From DAIPJH01 sp036770365 (GTDB lineage: Bacteria > Pseudomonadota > Alphaproteobacteria > Rickettsiales > UBA998), in assembly GCA_036770365.1 (NCBI GenBank), contig DAIPJH010000002.1, positions 1 to 64,000 on the forward strand: a DNA stretch of 64,000 bases. The letters run 5' to 3'. Under the pieces are notes generated by a model that made no database searches, was not told the origin of the DNA, and worked only from the letters and a program-made list of their open reading frames with translations. This document shows positions 44,248 to 54,000 of the stretch, piece after piece. The position numbers and the translations under genes are program-made. Numbering within the stretch: the first letter of the stretch is position 1; the number at the start of each line of letters is the position of its first letter.

Positions 44248-46101
44248 TTAGAAATTCATTGAAGCATTCGCAGATGGCACTTGCACCTGAGAAACAGCAA
44301 CATTGTGTGCCACTACCGTATTTTGTGGTACATTAGACGCCAAGGTTACGCCGTGTTGTTGACATGTTCCTGACACACAACATGGTTTTACTTTTGATGC
44401 ACCTTGTGCATCCACGATCACACGCTGCGCCTCTTCATACGCTTGTTGGTGGATCTGCTGTTCGTTCTGCGCCCGCACACGCAAGGACTGAAGTTCCTCG
44501 CGCACATGTGGCATATAAATCTGCTCATAAATTGCAGTGGTATTCGGCACAATGAATTGCAACATTTCTGGATTATCTTTTAAGCGGACATAACGCAGTT
44601 CAGCGTAACGCGAATTAATCTCCTGAAAACGACTTTCTGACGAATGATACCCGCCAGTATAGTAGGTTTCACTACCAATTTGCAGCCGTTCATGTGCATG
44701 CTGCACCATATTGAAGAAAGTTTCCATGCTCGCACCTTGCAAAGACTGCGTAAGGGTTTTACCATTTACACTGAATTCTGGAGTGTTAAGCTGCGTGGTG
44801 ATGCGCTGACGCGTTGCTTCATCTCCCGTTTTCCACGTATCCATCAAGGATTTTAATACGCCAAGACGCTGTGCTTCAGCCTTTGAAAGTGCATCCACTG
44901 TCTCGATTTCTTGTTTAGTAAACCGATTTGGCAACAGCAAATGATGCGCTTCATGCACCACCACACGCGAAAATTCTTCTGCATCATGCTTTGCCGCGAC
45001 AAAAATCATATACACACCGTTTACATCATCAGGATTTTGCTTCACGCAACGATGAAATCCATACGCATTGGATTTAGGAGCAAGCGCATCCACTGTGACT
45101 TCTGGGGTATAAGCAAAGTCTGTCTTCAGTAGGTATAATGTTTCCGCAAGTTCGGCTGGCAATAACCGCAACGCCGCGAGCATCTTCTGCTCACATTCCG
45201 CGACGTGAGGTGGCGTTTCTTTGTTGACGGAAGTCGCCATCACAGACTGCCACTTGGCATCCACTCGAGCATCTAACCCCGCAGCGACTCGCTCTGCAAC
45301 ACCTGCCGCTTCCATACCTGCCAATGCGCCTCCAGCCTTCCAACTTTGGATCATATTGGCAGAGAAATGGTGATCGGAAAGATAATTAGTCAAACGCGTA
45401 ACATCACCGAGATACTGTTCACTCACACCAAGTAACCGCCCCACACCAACAACACCCTCTAGCTTTGCGGCTTTTTCAAATTCGGGGGTCGAGACCCCTA
45501 ATTCCCGCGACAAACGCACTACCAACGCATCAGGGGTTTTGGAATCGGCAGCAAATTGATAGGGCTTTTCAGCATAACCACGAAGACGCAATGCCTCTTC
45601 TACGATCAAATACATCCCTAAGGCATTTTTTGCCTGTTCCACCATCTCTGGGTGACGACGTGCATCTTTTTTTTCATCCAGATATTTACTGATCACGGCA
45701 GCAAACGGCTGATCTTGATTTGTTAACTCCTCTTCCACTTCAGGAGAAACACCCTTCGTCTTATGCAGCAAAAGATTAGTCTGCCGACGCGCTACCATCG
45801 CAGCTTCTGCTTCTAAACTAAGCGGCACAAGGCTTCCGAGCAGATTCGCCACGGGTGCTTTATTCGTATCAGCAAAAAAACTCGGATAGTCCATCTTATA
45901 GGCCATGCGAATCTTGTCCGTCACCGCCACGGCATTTTCTGGCTTAATGTCATCGGGGTGAATCAGCAATAAAGGGTCTTTAGGATCAATCAAGGAGTGA
46001 TGCTGGATATGGATATGACGATCACGCAAGATATCAGATACATCAAACCCCTGCACAGGATGAGAATTCATCATTGGTATTTGAGCTATTGTTTGATTCA
46101 T
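44248..46101 (-). CDS. Large unknown protein with HExxH metallopeptidase-like motif
   Basis: 617 aa; no family recognised. VVVHEAHHLLLPNRF places HExxH at residues 383-387, the signature of zinc metallopeptidases. An upstream helical region (about 95-300) and a glutamine-rich coiled-coil-like stretch (about 535-575) flank it. The C-terminus has CCVSGTC and a Val/Ala/Asn-rich tail. There is no signal peptide and no membrane span. GGAG lies 10 nt before the ATG. It is next to, but outside, the integrated element. It could be a cytoplasmic peptidase or a secreted effector exported without a signal peptide. Confidence 0.7.
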   Translation of the reverse strand: MNQTIAQIPMMNSHPVQGFDVSDILRDRHIHIQHHSLIDPKDPLLLIHPDDIKPENAVAVTDKIRMAYKMDYPSFFADTNKAPVANLLGSLVPLSLEAEAAMVARRQTNLLLHKTKGVSPEVEEELTNQDQPFAAVISKYLDEKKDARRHPEMVEQAKNALGMYLIVEEALRLRGYAEKPYQFAADSKTPDALVVRLSRELGVSTPEFEKAAKLEGVVGVGRLLGVSEQYLGDVTRLTNYLSDHHFSANMIQSWKAGGALAGMEAAGVAERVAAGLDARVDAKWQSVMATSVNKETPPHVAECEQKMLAALRLLPAELAETLYLLKTDFAYTPEVTVDALAPKSNAYGFHRCVKQNPDDVNGVYMIFVAAKHDAEEFSRVVVHEAHHLLLPNRFTKQEIETVDALSKAEAQRLGVLKSLMDTWKTGDEATRQRITTQLNTPEFSVNGKTLTQSLQGASMETFFNMVQHAHERLQIGSETYYTGGYHSSESRFQEINSRYAELRYVRLKDNPEMLQFIVPNTTAIYEQIYMPHVREELQSLRVRAQNEQQIHQQAYEEAQRVIVDAQGASKVKPCCVSGTCQQHGVTLASNVPQNTVVAHNVAVSQVQVPSANASMNF

Positions 46102-46194
46102 CTGGCGAACTCCACGTCAACTTAAGTGGATACTATAGCATAAAATCGCTCAAGAATTATGACAAGATGATGAAGTTTTATAGCATTATGAAAT

Positions 46195-46222
46195 CAAAAA
46201 AAAGCCACCCGAAGGTGGCTTA
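46195..46222 (-). terminator. Rho-independent terminator
   Basis: On the minus strand GCCACC-TTCG-GGTGGC is followed by a run of eight T. It begins 8 nt after the stop of the 46230-46808 gene. Confidence 0.88.
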
Positions 46223-46229
46223 ATTGACT

Positions 46230-46808
46230 TCAGACCGCCTCGCTAAACCAAACATTTGCCGCATCATCCAACAATGGGCGCAAATCTTTTCGTATGTCTT
46301 TGCCGGTCATAACCACCCTTATTTGAGGAGATATCCACATAAAATACCGTCGAACCAATCCAAAAAACCTTGGGCTAAGCTCTTCCACCTCCACAAGCTG
46401 AAGCACGTAGAACGCATAACCAAGCTTTGGAATACCCTCAGCACCGTTAATGCGCAACTTGAAAGCTAAGGCATTTAATTGATCACTGTATGCCCACACA
46501 AGCCGCTGCAAACTACGCACCTCTGCACCACAAGGAACATCACTATTGCGAATGTACCTCATGCCATTTTTTTGTTTAAAAATACCGTCCATTTCTACGC
46601 AAGGATGAAGGCTCAATGTTCCTTTATCGCTTACAACACGACATGAAACCACTCGATCCCCTATCTTCACGTTCAAAAACAGTTTCTTTTCCTTCATGAC
46701 ATAACGTCGATTTGCCACGACACGCTCCTTAAAATAAGCGCAAGCCAAAAAACCATCACCCGACAAGGTGACGACGAACTCAAAGCGGGAAGCTTCAAGG
46801 TATTTCAC
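46230..46808 (-). CDS. Protein of unknown function
   Basis: 192 aa from a GTG at 46808; no family recognised and no good ribosome site, so the start is uncertain. No signal peptide. The N-terminal half is beta-rich and basic (LFLNVKIGDRVVSCRVVSDKGTLSLHP), somewhat PilZ-like in its pattern but without the RxxxR motif. The C-terminal half is helical (VRSLQRLVWAYSDQLNALAF). It forms its own transcription unit ending at a strong terminator. Confidence 0.62.
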   Translation of the reverse strand: MKYLEASRFEFVVTLSGDGFLACAYFKERVVANRRYVMKEKKLFLNVKIGDRVVSCRVVSDKGTLSLHPCVEMDGIFKQKNGMRYIRNSDVPCGAEVRSLQRLVWAYSDQLNALAFKLRINGAEGIPKLGYAFYVLQLVEVEELSPRFFGLVRRYFMWISPQIRVVMTGKDIRKDLRPLLDDAANVWFSEAV

Positions 46809-46918
46809 AATGAGACACTGAAATCAGTCAACATTGTACAAAAAGGAACAGGACCAATTTAGCATGACAAAAACACAAAAAGTGTGACAGTTTTATGAAA
46901 AAATTCTGCACTTTACAC

Positions 46919-47743
46919 TCACAATTTTACGGGCGATTTCCAACCCGTACAGGTCACCAACTCCACCGTGGCAGTAATGCGCCCTTCCGCGTCGAGGTAA
47001 TCTTGCTGATAAAGCTGCGCCGCATACATCAACACATCACGACGCGTCATGGTTTTATGACGCTGCAACAAGGTATTGGTTTCGCCCATACCACGAATTT
47101 CTCGCATAAGTGCGAACATATCGCCGTAACTTATTGTCAAGATCTCACTATCTGCGACAGGCAATTCAAACCCTATTCGCGCCAACAAATCTCCTGCATC
47201 ACGCACGTCCACAAAAGGCAACACCCGCGGACTCACCCCACCCGTCACTTCAATTTCAGCACGTGTTAACACATCCCGTAATTCGTGTAACGTTTGACCA
47301 CCATACAGCACAACAAGCATCAGCCCTTCTGGCTTGAGCGCACGTTTGATTTGTGCGAATACACCCGCTACATCATTAGCATGATGTAATCCAAGCGCAC
47401 TGGTAATAACATCAATGCTATCATCACGAAGCGGCAACCATTCCTCATCCGAAACAATTTTTGTACATGAAGAATCCACCTGCATTATCATGGCATGACT
47501 GCTATCTAATACCAACCATTCCCGCACTTTTCCAAACAGTGCCGCTTGCGCCATCACCTGCCCATGATGCGCACCAACATCACACCCTAAGTTAAAACTG
47601 CGCGTCGTATCTGCAAGCTTTTCTGCAATATTTTCCGCCGCGATTACCTTAATGAAATCATGCTCCACAAAACGCGCCGCACTACGTGCGCGCTGAACTC
47701 TTACGATCTTTTTATCAAATAATAGTGGTGTCTGAGCTGTCAT
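46919..47743 (-). CDS. NDUFAF5/BioC-like SAM methyltransferase
   Basis: 274 aa. It starts with LFDKKIVRVQRARSAARF, the pattern of alphaproteobacterial relatives of mitochondrial complex I assembly factor NDUFAF5. A class I SAM fold follows (LGCDVGAHHGQV, LPLRDDSIDVITSALGLHHAND). NDUFAF5 hydroxylates an arginine of a complex I subunit; BioC methylates malonyl-ACP. Which role applies here is not shown by sequence. Divergent from the Rrf2 operon. Confidence 0.82.
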   Translation of the reverse strand: MTAQTPLLFDKKIVRVQRARSAARFVEHDFIKVIAAENIAEKLADTTRSFNLGCDVGAHHGQVMAQAALFGKVREWLVLDSSHAMIMQVDSSCTKIVSDEEWLPLRDDSIDVITSALGLHHANDVAGVFAQIKRALKPEGLMLVVLYGGQTLHELRDVLTRAEIEVTGGVSPRVLPFVDVRDAGDLLARIGFELPVADSEILTISYGDMFALMREIRGMGETNTLLQRHKTMTRRDVLMYAAQLYQQDYLDAEGRITATVELVTCTGWKSPVKL

Positions 47744-47799
47744 ACCAGAACCATACTCAGAAATTAATACCTTGCAACCCTTATGCTTACCTCATAATC

Positions 47800-47841
47800 C
47801 CTATTGACTTTATAGGAATTAAAGCCTATAAGAATTATAGG
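47800..47841 (+). promoter_or_regulatory. Rrf2 operon promoter with two overlapping palindromic operators
   Basis: TTGACT (47804-47809) and TATAAG (47827-47832) are 17 nt apart. A perfect palindrome, CCTATAAGAATTATAGG (47825-47841), covers the -10. A second 17-bp copy with the same outer arms, CCTATTGACTTTATAGG (47800-47816), covers the -35. Centre-to-centre spacing is 25 bp. The site is well placed for autorepression by the Rrf2 protein encoded just downstream. Confidence 0.75.
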
Positions 47842-47865
47842 AATTAACGACACTGCGGTAAAGCC

Positions 47866-48306
47866 ATGCTTTCCATGAAGTCTAAATATGCACTGCGCGC
47901 CCTCATCGTCATGGCAACCCATGAGCGCAAAATGTTACAATCCAAAGTAATTGCGCAAGAAGCTGATGTTCCTCCTAAATTTTTAGAAGCCATCCTCACC
48001 GAACTACGCAACAAAGGCATTGTAGATAGTAAGCGCGGCATCTTTGGCGGCTATTTTTTACCTTGCCCACCTTCTGAAATTATTATTGGGGATGTTATTC
48101 GCATCCTTGATGGCACAATCGCACCGCTACGCTGTGCCAGCACATCAGATTACAAGCGATGCGATGATTGTGTAGATGAAGAGGCCTGTGTGATTCGACG
48201 GCTCATGCTAACGGTACGAAGTGCCATCTCCGGCGTGTTGGATGGTCACTCACTTGCCACATTACTCACGCTCTCGCCAAAACAACATCAACATATTTTT
48301 TGGTAA
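47866..48306 (+). CDS. Rrf2-family transcriptional regulator, probably Fe-S
   Basis: 146 aa. The N-terminal winged helix is typical of Rrf2 (SMKSKYALRALIVMATHE, then KVIAQEADVPPKFLEAILTEL and SKRGIFGGYFL). Three to four cysteines follow (LRCASTSDYKRCDDCVDEEAC, about residues 85-107 in pieces), fitting a cluster like those of IscR/NsrR/RirA. The start may be ATG 47866 or 47875. It likely represses its own operon through the palindromes upstream and senses iron, NO or redox state. Confidence 0.9.
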   Translation: MLSMKSKYALRALIVMATHERKMLQSKVIAQEADVPPKFLEAILTELRNKGIVDSKRGIFGGYFLPCPPSEIIIGDVIRILDGTIAPLRCASTSDYKRCDDCVDEEACVIRRLMLTVRSAISGVLDGHSLATLLTLSPKQHQHIFW

Positions 48307-48327
48307 TCACCGCAAGGAGTCTGCACC

Positions 48328-48591
48328 ATGCATTTACTTATTCGCCTTAAACAACTTTTTACAGCTCATCCCGCGTCCATCGAAGAAACATACTTGATCC
48401 ATTTATGGTTTACGTTACAAATGGCAACGCGCTTCTTCCTTATCAGCAGTGCTATTCTTATTCATGGACTTTTCCCCTTTCTGTTCACTACAACTGCTAG
48501 CCGCAAGGTCGCGGAAGCCTTCGATATCATGAAGACTCGTACGCCAAAAAATAATGCAACACCCAACCTCACCACTCCCCATGCGCACTAA
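48328..48591 (+). CDS. DUF6356 small membrane protein
   Basis: 87 aa. It begins HLLIRLKQLFTAHPASIEETY, the characteristic DUF6356 start, and has one or two membrane segments (ATRFFLISSAILIHGLFPFLF). Function unknown; the family is small and mostly alphaproteobacterial. AAGGAG precedes the ATG. It is the second gene of the Rrf2 operon and its end overlaps the next gene. Confidence 0.8.
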   Translation: MHLLIRLKQLFTAHPASIEETYLIHLWFTLQMATRFFLISSAILIHGLFPFLFTTTASRKVAEAFDIMKTRTPKNNATPNLTTPHAH

Positions 48592-50113
48592 CATCCTAGA
48601 AAAGCATCTACTAAAAGACATCGCCATTATCGGTGGAGGCTTTAGCGGCGCGCTCACACTCGCAAATCTCGTACAACAAGCAAACCGCCCCCTAAGTATT
48701 GTTTGGTATGAAGCCTCAACACCAGAAACGTTAGGCAAGGGCGTTGCCTATAACACACCCGACATAGCACATTTACTCAATGTACGCACCTCCCGCATGG
48801 GTGCGTTTGCTGACGACCCTGAAGGGTTTCTGATATGGCTACAAAGTTCGCAAGGACAAGATGCCATTCAAACACTTTGCCCAACATGGACAGTAGATGG
48901 TGAGGCTTATGCCCCACGTGCGCTATACGGTCTTTACCTACAAGATATTATCACTGAAACCCTTAAACTTGCTGAAAAGAAAAAGATTGCCGTTGAGCGT
49001 GTTCACGCCAACATTCACGCCATCATCCCCTATACCTCCGATAAAGAACGACCCTGCCTTGCTTTGCTTATGGCAAAAGCAGAACAACATCATGTCCGCA
49101 TTGCAGCGCTTGCCACAGGCAATGTTCCGCCTAAACGCTTTGCATTTGAACGAAACTTGATCCGAGGCTACCACCGCTACCTCCCATCGCTCTGGCATCC
49201 TAACGCCATAACATACCTCTCCGCCATCGAAACCTTAGATGCACAAAGTCATCTGATTATCATCGGCACGGGACTCACGATGGTAGATGCGATCACTAGC
49301 CTCTACCAACGCGGCTTTAAAGGCCATATCACCGCCATCTCGCGTCATGGCTGGCTACCGTGTGAACATAACCACCACGCAAACACGCATGGATATGCAT
49401 GGACGTGGCAACAACAGCCCACACTTGCGCCCCGCACTGCACGGAGCTTGCTACAAGCCATAAGAGTCGAAATCTCTTGCGCATACAATGAGGGCTATGA
49501 TTGGCGAAGTGTTATTGATAGCATACGCCCCATCACACATCTACTCTGGCAACAACTCCCCATACTTGAACAACAACGCTTTATGCGCCATCTCTTCGCA
49601 TTATGGAGCATTGTTCGCCATCGTATGCCACCTCATTCAGCATCCCTCTTATCCCGCATGACACAAGAGGGGCAATTAACTATTATTGCGGGGCGTATTC
49701 TGGATGTTACCGCAACAACACGCAACCTTCCCGTACAGGTCACCTACCAAGAACGCGGCGCATTTAATTTCTCACAACAGCACGCCGACTATATTATCAA
49801 CTGTACTGGCCCACATTTTGATATCTCTTTAAACCCACATCCTTTGTGGAAACAAATGATAAAGGACGGAGTGGTAAAACCAGATGCACTCCGCGCAGGC
49901 ATTGCCACCGTGAGCGATCACAGCGCAGAGGGACTCGCACAGCACCATCTCTATCCTCTTGGCGCATTGCGCGTCGGATCATTACTAGAATCCATTGCTG
50001 TCCCTGAACTACGAGAACAAGCACAACATACCGCCAAACAAATGCTCTTACGCATACACACATTACACGACCAAGAACGTCGTCATCATCTAATGATGGG
50101 TGCGTGGATCTAA
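48581..50113 (+). CDS. FAD/NAD(P)-binding oxidoreductase
   Basis: About 510 aa. The N-terminal dinucleotide fold is IAIIGGGFSGALTLANL; the early part matches FAD_NAD_binding_9 proteins (GKGVAYNTPDIAHLLNVRTSRMG), and a second nucleotide fold follows (HLIIIGTGLTMVDAITSLYQRG). Substrate unknown. I took the ATG at 48581, which leaves an 11-bp overlap with the DUF6356 gene; 48554 is an alternative. It is third in the Rrf2-controlled operon, so it probably serves a redox or iron response. Confidence 0.82.
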   Translation: MRTNILEKHLLKDIAIIGGGFSGALTLANLVQQANRPLSIVWYEASTPETLGKGVAYNTPDIAHLLNVRTSRMGAFADDPEGFLIWLQSSQGQDAIQTLCPTWTVDGEAYAPRALYGLYLQDIITETLKLAEKKKIAVERVHANIHAIIPYTSDKERPCLALLMAKAEQHHVRIAALATGNVPPKRFAFERNLIRGYHRYLPSLWHPNAITYLSAIETLDAQSHLIIIGTGLTMVDAITSLYQRGFKGHITAISRHGWLPCEHNHHANTHGYAWTWQQQPTLAPRTARSLLQAIRVEISCAYNEGYDWRSVIDSIRPITHLLWQQLPILEQQRFMRHLFALWSIVRHRMPPHSASLLSRMTQEGQLTIIAGRILDVTATTRNLPVQVTYQERGAFNFSQQHADYIINCTGPHFDISLNPHPLWKQMIKDGVVKPDALRAGIATVSDHSAEGLAQHHLYPLGALRVGSLLESIAVPELREQAQHTAKQMLLRIHTLHDQERRHHLMMGAWI

Positions 50114-50132
50114 ACCCATACACACTATTTTC

Positions 50133-51257
50133 TTATATATCTACAATAGCACGCCAAAACCGCACAAGCGCAATTACAAAATATATAGCACTGATAATCA
50201 CCATCGCCACCATTCTCGTCCAGACCATATCCCATGTCGCCCCTCGATATAATACTGCCTGTGCAAAGGCCACATAATGAGTCGACGGCACAATCTGCAT
50301 GATGATCTGCAACGCCTCTGGCATACTTTCCATCGGAGTCGTACTGCCTGACAATAAGTTCATGATAATCATAACAGGGATACAAATCAGTCCAAATTGT
50401 GCCATAGAAGAAGTAAGTGTTGCTAACACGATCCCAAGCGCAGTTACCGAACACATATAGAGCGTACTCCCACACATATAAAGCCACAAAGACCCTGCGA
50501 TAGGAATACCAAGCATCTTTTCAATCACGATGGAGATCGAAAGTGTTGATGCCACCAGGATGACCAGCGTATTCGTAAGCATTTTGGCAAGCATAATCTG
50601 TGATGGAGTTACTGGCATCACCAGCAAATGCTCCACTGTTCCATGCTCTCGTTCTCGAATCAATGCCGCCCCTGCCAAAATAATCGACAAAATAGTAATA
50701 TTATTAATCACCTGCATCACAGAAGTGAACCACAACGATGTTTGGTTCGGATTAAACGCTGTATTAACCACCACCTGCACAGGGGCAACCCCCGCCACAT
50801 CATATTTTTGCAGAAATGCTGTCATTTCCTGTAAGATAATCGCTTGGATATAGCCTGCACCATTTCCCGCTTGACTCATTGCCGTCGCGTCAACATTAAG
50901 CTGAAGCGTTGGCTTCTTACGATGCAAGACATCGCGTTCAAAATGTGAAGGCACATGCAATACAAAAACAAAGTCCCCTTTATCAAGCACATCATCCATC
51001 TTCCCATATGGTATCATGACCGCAGGCTTAAAATAGGGGGGTAAAAAAGATGCTGCTAACTGACGCGATAACGAGGAGTGATCTTCATCTACTACCGCAA
51101 TGGCAGCATGTTCAACTTCCATTTTTGCGCCATTTGCCACTGCCAGAATTGCTACAGAAAACACATAAACAATCAACACCATCATTACAGGGTCAGCAAG
51201 TAAACTACGTAATTCTTTGCCACATAAACATCTAATGTTTCTAAAAAAAACTTTCAT
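50133..51257 (-). CDS. ABC-2 type exporter permease (YhhJ-like)
   Basis: 374 aa. One N-terminal membrane segment (VMMVLIVYVFSVAILAVANG), a large periplasmic domain (about 45-180) and five C-terminal segments form the ABC2_membrane_3 pattern. REREHGTVEHLLVMPVTPSQIMLAK is the usual coupling loop. It starts 1 nt after the end of the ATPase gene, so the three genes HlyD-like, ATPase-permease and permease form one operon. Confidence 0.9.
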   Translation of the reverse strand: MKVFFRNIRCLCGKELRSLLADPVMMVLIVYVFSVAILAVANGAKMEVEHAAIAVVDEDHSSLSRQLAASFLPPYFKPAVMIPYGKMDDVLDKGDFVFVLHVPSHFERDVLHRKKPTLQLNVDATAMSQAGNGAGYIQAIILQEMTAFLQKYDVAGVAPVQVVVNTAFNPNQTSLWFTSVMQVINNITILSIILAGAALIREREHGTVEHLLVMPVTPSQIMLAKMLTNTLVILVASTLSISIVIEKMLGIPIAGSLWLYMCGSTLYMCSVTALGIVLATLTSSMAQFGLICIPVMIIMNLLSGSTTPMESMPEALQIIMQIVPSTHYVAFAQAVLYRGATWDMVWTRMVAMVIISAIYFVIALVRFWRAIVDI

Positions 51258-51258
51258 C

Positions 51259-54000
51259 TTATCGCTCCTGTTTTCTCAGCAGGCACGCCGCTAGTATAAC
51301 GAATACCACAAAAAACAACGCGAGCATCACATGATAATGCCACAACAAAGCCATTCCCAACCCCTTAGAAAACGTCCCTAGACTGATCTGTTGAAACCAT
51401 GCCGATGGAAACGTCAATCCCATGACCCGCGCAGAACCTGTTAACGCCGACACAGGTACAAGTAATCCTGAAAAATTCACAGCAGGAATCATTGAGATGA
51501 TGGACGCCGCAAATAAGGCTGCAATTTGAGTTTTGGTAAAACAAGAAACCAATAACCCAAACCCAGTCGTTGCACCAAGGTACAACAACACGCCAACCAC
51601 TAAGGCAACCCATGAACCTTTAACTTGTAATCCAAATAACCAAAGTGCTGTCATCATCAACAGTACAAAACTGGTCATAAAAATAGCGAGGTAAGGTATT
51701 TGCTTGCCAAGTAAGAACTCTAACTGCGTGGTGGGCGTTGCACGAAAATTAGTAATCGACCCTGTTTCTTTCTCCCGCGTAACGGCTACCGCCGTCATGA
51801 TCGCAGGAATCATCACCAAAATAATTGTCAGCACACTAGGAATCATCGCATTCACACTCTTAAACGATGGATTATAACGAAAACGCGGCTCTAATGTATA
51901 AAACCGAGAGGCAGGCGCAATCACATCTTGCTGAACCATCATCCCCTGCACGTAACCACGTATCGTCTCCGCACGAAAGGGCATTGCACCATCTAGCCAT
52001 ATACCCACTTCAGGATGATGCCCCCCTAAAAGTTCTCGCCCAAATCCTGCTGGAATTTCGATAGCCATAGCAATATCTGCTCGCCGAAGCCGTGCAGCGA
52101 CCTCTTCTCTCGCATACATTTCAGGCATTTCCTTGAAATAACGAGACCCACGAAACGACTCTAAAAATCGCTGGCTCTGCACGGTTCTATCTTGATCCCA
52201 CACCGCAAAACGAATGTTCTCCACATCCAGCGAAATGCCATATCCAAACGTAATCATCAGCACCAACGGCCCAAGTAGAGCAAACAATAACCTTAACGGA
52301 TCACGAAAAATCTCTTTGGTTTCACGCAGTGTGTAAGCGAAACAACGCTGACGTGAAAACCATCGATTTTGGTTCATCACAGTAAGCATCTCTTTAGATT
52401 GATTTTCCCTTACACCGCTCGCATCACCATGATCATCAACTATTTCTTCACCTTGTGCTTGTGTCAAATAAGCAATAAAAGCTTCTTCAAGATTTGTGCT
52501 GCCCTTCGAATTAATAATTTCTATAGGCGAGCCTGCGGCTAACACTTTCCCTGCGTGCATTAATGAAATGCGATCACATCGCATCGCTTCATTCATAAAA
52601 TGGGTAGAAATAAAAATGGTTACTCCCTTATTCCGAGAAAGATCAATCAGATATTGCCAAAAATGATCACGCGCCACAGGATCAACTCCTGACGTTGGTT
52701 CATCCAAGATGAGTAATTCTGGTGCGTGGATAAGTGCGACAGCAAGCTGTAATCGTTGTTTAATACCGAGCGGCAAGGCATCAGGTGACTGATGTGCAAC
52801 CTCGCTCAAATCGAACTCTTCCAACATTTCCTGCACACGACGTACCACCAAAGCAGGTGCAAGCTGATAAAGCCGTGCATGAAGCTCTAAATTTTGACGT
52901 ACACTTAACTCTGTATAGAGCGAAAAGGACTGTGACATGTAACCCACGCGCATCCGCGCATCCTCACTTTGAGTCGCAAGAGGTTTTCCAAAAAGCTGCA
53001 CCTCCCCCTCACTACTAGCAAGTAAACCCGTCAACATTTTCATAGTCGTGGTCTTGCCACAACCATTCGACCCCAAAAATCCGAAAATTTCGCCCCGCCG
53101 TATTCGAAAATCTACATGATCTACCGCCGTAAAATCACCAAAGCAACACGTTAATCCCTTTGCTTCAATCGCTATATCATTATGATGTGCTTGATACGGC
53201 GGCAAAATCACAGGTTTATGCCCTTTGGTTGCTTCAAAGGGCAACATAGCTAAAAAGGCTGATTCTAAATCTTGGCAGTGGGTTTTTTCTAATAAATACT
53301 CTGGTGTGCCTGTTGCCACCACCTTCCCATCATACATTGCCGCCAACCACTCACATTGCCGTGCCTCTTCCATATAGGCCGTAGCAACCAACACACTCAT
53401 CTGAGGATTGCGCCGACGCATTTCGGCTAATAATTCCCAGAATTGCCTGCGTGACAAAGGATCAACCCCTGTCGTCGGTTCGTCTAACAACAACAATTCA
53501 GGTGCATGCATCAATGCACAGCATAAACCTAACTTTTGCTTCATTCCGCCAGAAAGTTTACCCGCAGGGCGATCCAAAAATGAATACAGCCCCGTCGCAT
53601 GCGTTAGTTCCATCATCATGGCATAACGTTGCTGGACATTCTGTCCAAAGAGCCGCCCAAAAAAGTCTAGGTTTTCTTCAACACTCAACGTCGGATATAA
53701 ATTCTTACCTAAACCTTGAGGCATATACGCAATGCGATGCTGACATGCTTTACGGTGTGCATTGTCATGCACCGAACCACCCAATACGAAGACATCTCCT
53801 TGCTGCAACTGCCGCACGCCAGCAATAATGGATAATAATGTTGACTTCCCTACACCATCAGGACCAATCAACCCAACCAAACACCCTTGCGGAATCTGTA
53901 TATGCGCATCATTCAGTGCGTACACATTCTTATAACGCTGCGTCACCGCCTCAACCAACACCACACCATTATGAGGGCTATGTGCATGACCTACTGTCAT
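51259..54000 (-). CDS. ABC exporter with two ATPase domains and a permease (RbbA-type)
   Basis: 913 aa, the size of E. coli RbbA. The first ATPase domain has GPDGVGKST and LSGGMKQKLGL; the second has GSNGCGKTT and a degenerate signature, LPLGIKQRLQLA. Both have DEPT boxes. A C-terminal ABC-2 permease (from about residue 550) carries six membrane segments. With the HlyD-like and permease partners it makes an inner-membrane exporter for hydrophobic compounds or drugs. The ATG overlaps the HlyD-like stop as ATGA. Confidence 0.92.
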   Translation of the reverse strand: MTVGHAHSPHNGVVLVEAVTQRYKNVYALNDAHIQIPQGCLVGLIGPDGVGKSTLLSIIAGVRQLQQGDVFVLGGSVHDNAHRKACQHRIAYMPQGLGKNLYPTLSVEENLDFFGRLFGQNVQQRYAMMMELTHATGLYSFLDRPAGKLSGGMKQKLGLCCALMHAPELLLLDEPTTGVDPLSRRQFWELLAEMRRRNPQMSVLVATAYMEEARQCEWLAAMYDGKVVATGTPEYLLEKTHCQDLESAFLAMLPFEATKGHKPVILPPYQAHHNDIAIEAKGLTCCFGDFTAVDHVDFRIRRGEIFGFLGSNGCGKTTTMKMLTGLLASSEGEVQLFGKPLATQSEDARMRVGYMSQSFSLYTELSVRQNLELHARLYQLAPALVVRRVQEMLEEFDLSEVAHQSPDALPLGIKQRLQLAVALIHAPELLILDEPTSGVDPVARDHFWQYLIDLSRNKGVTIFISTHFMNEAMRCDRISLMHAGKVLAAGSPIEIINSKGSTNLEEAFIAYLTQAQGEEIVDDHGDASGVRENQSKEMLTVMNQNRWFSRQRCFAYTLRETKEIFRDPLRLLFALLGPLVLMITFGYGISLDVENIRFAVWDQDRTVQSQRFLESFRGSRYFKEMPEMYAREEVAARLRRADIAMAIEIPAGFGRELLGGHHPEVGIWLDGAMPFRAETIRGYVQGMMVQQDVIAPASRFYTLEPRFRYNPSFKSVNAMIPSVLTIILVMIPAIMTAVAVTREKETGSITNFRATPTTQLEFLLGKQIPYLAIFMTSFVLLMMTALWLFGLQVKGSWVALVVGVLLYLGATTGFGLLVSCFTKTQIAALFAASIISMIPAVNFSGLLVPVSALTGSARVMGLTFPSAWFQQISLGTFSKGLGMALLWHYHVMLALFFVVFVILAACLLRKQER

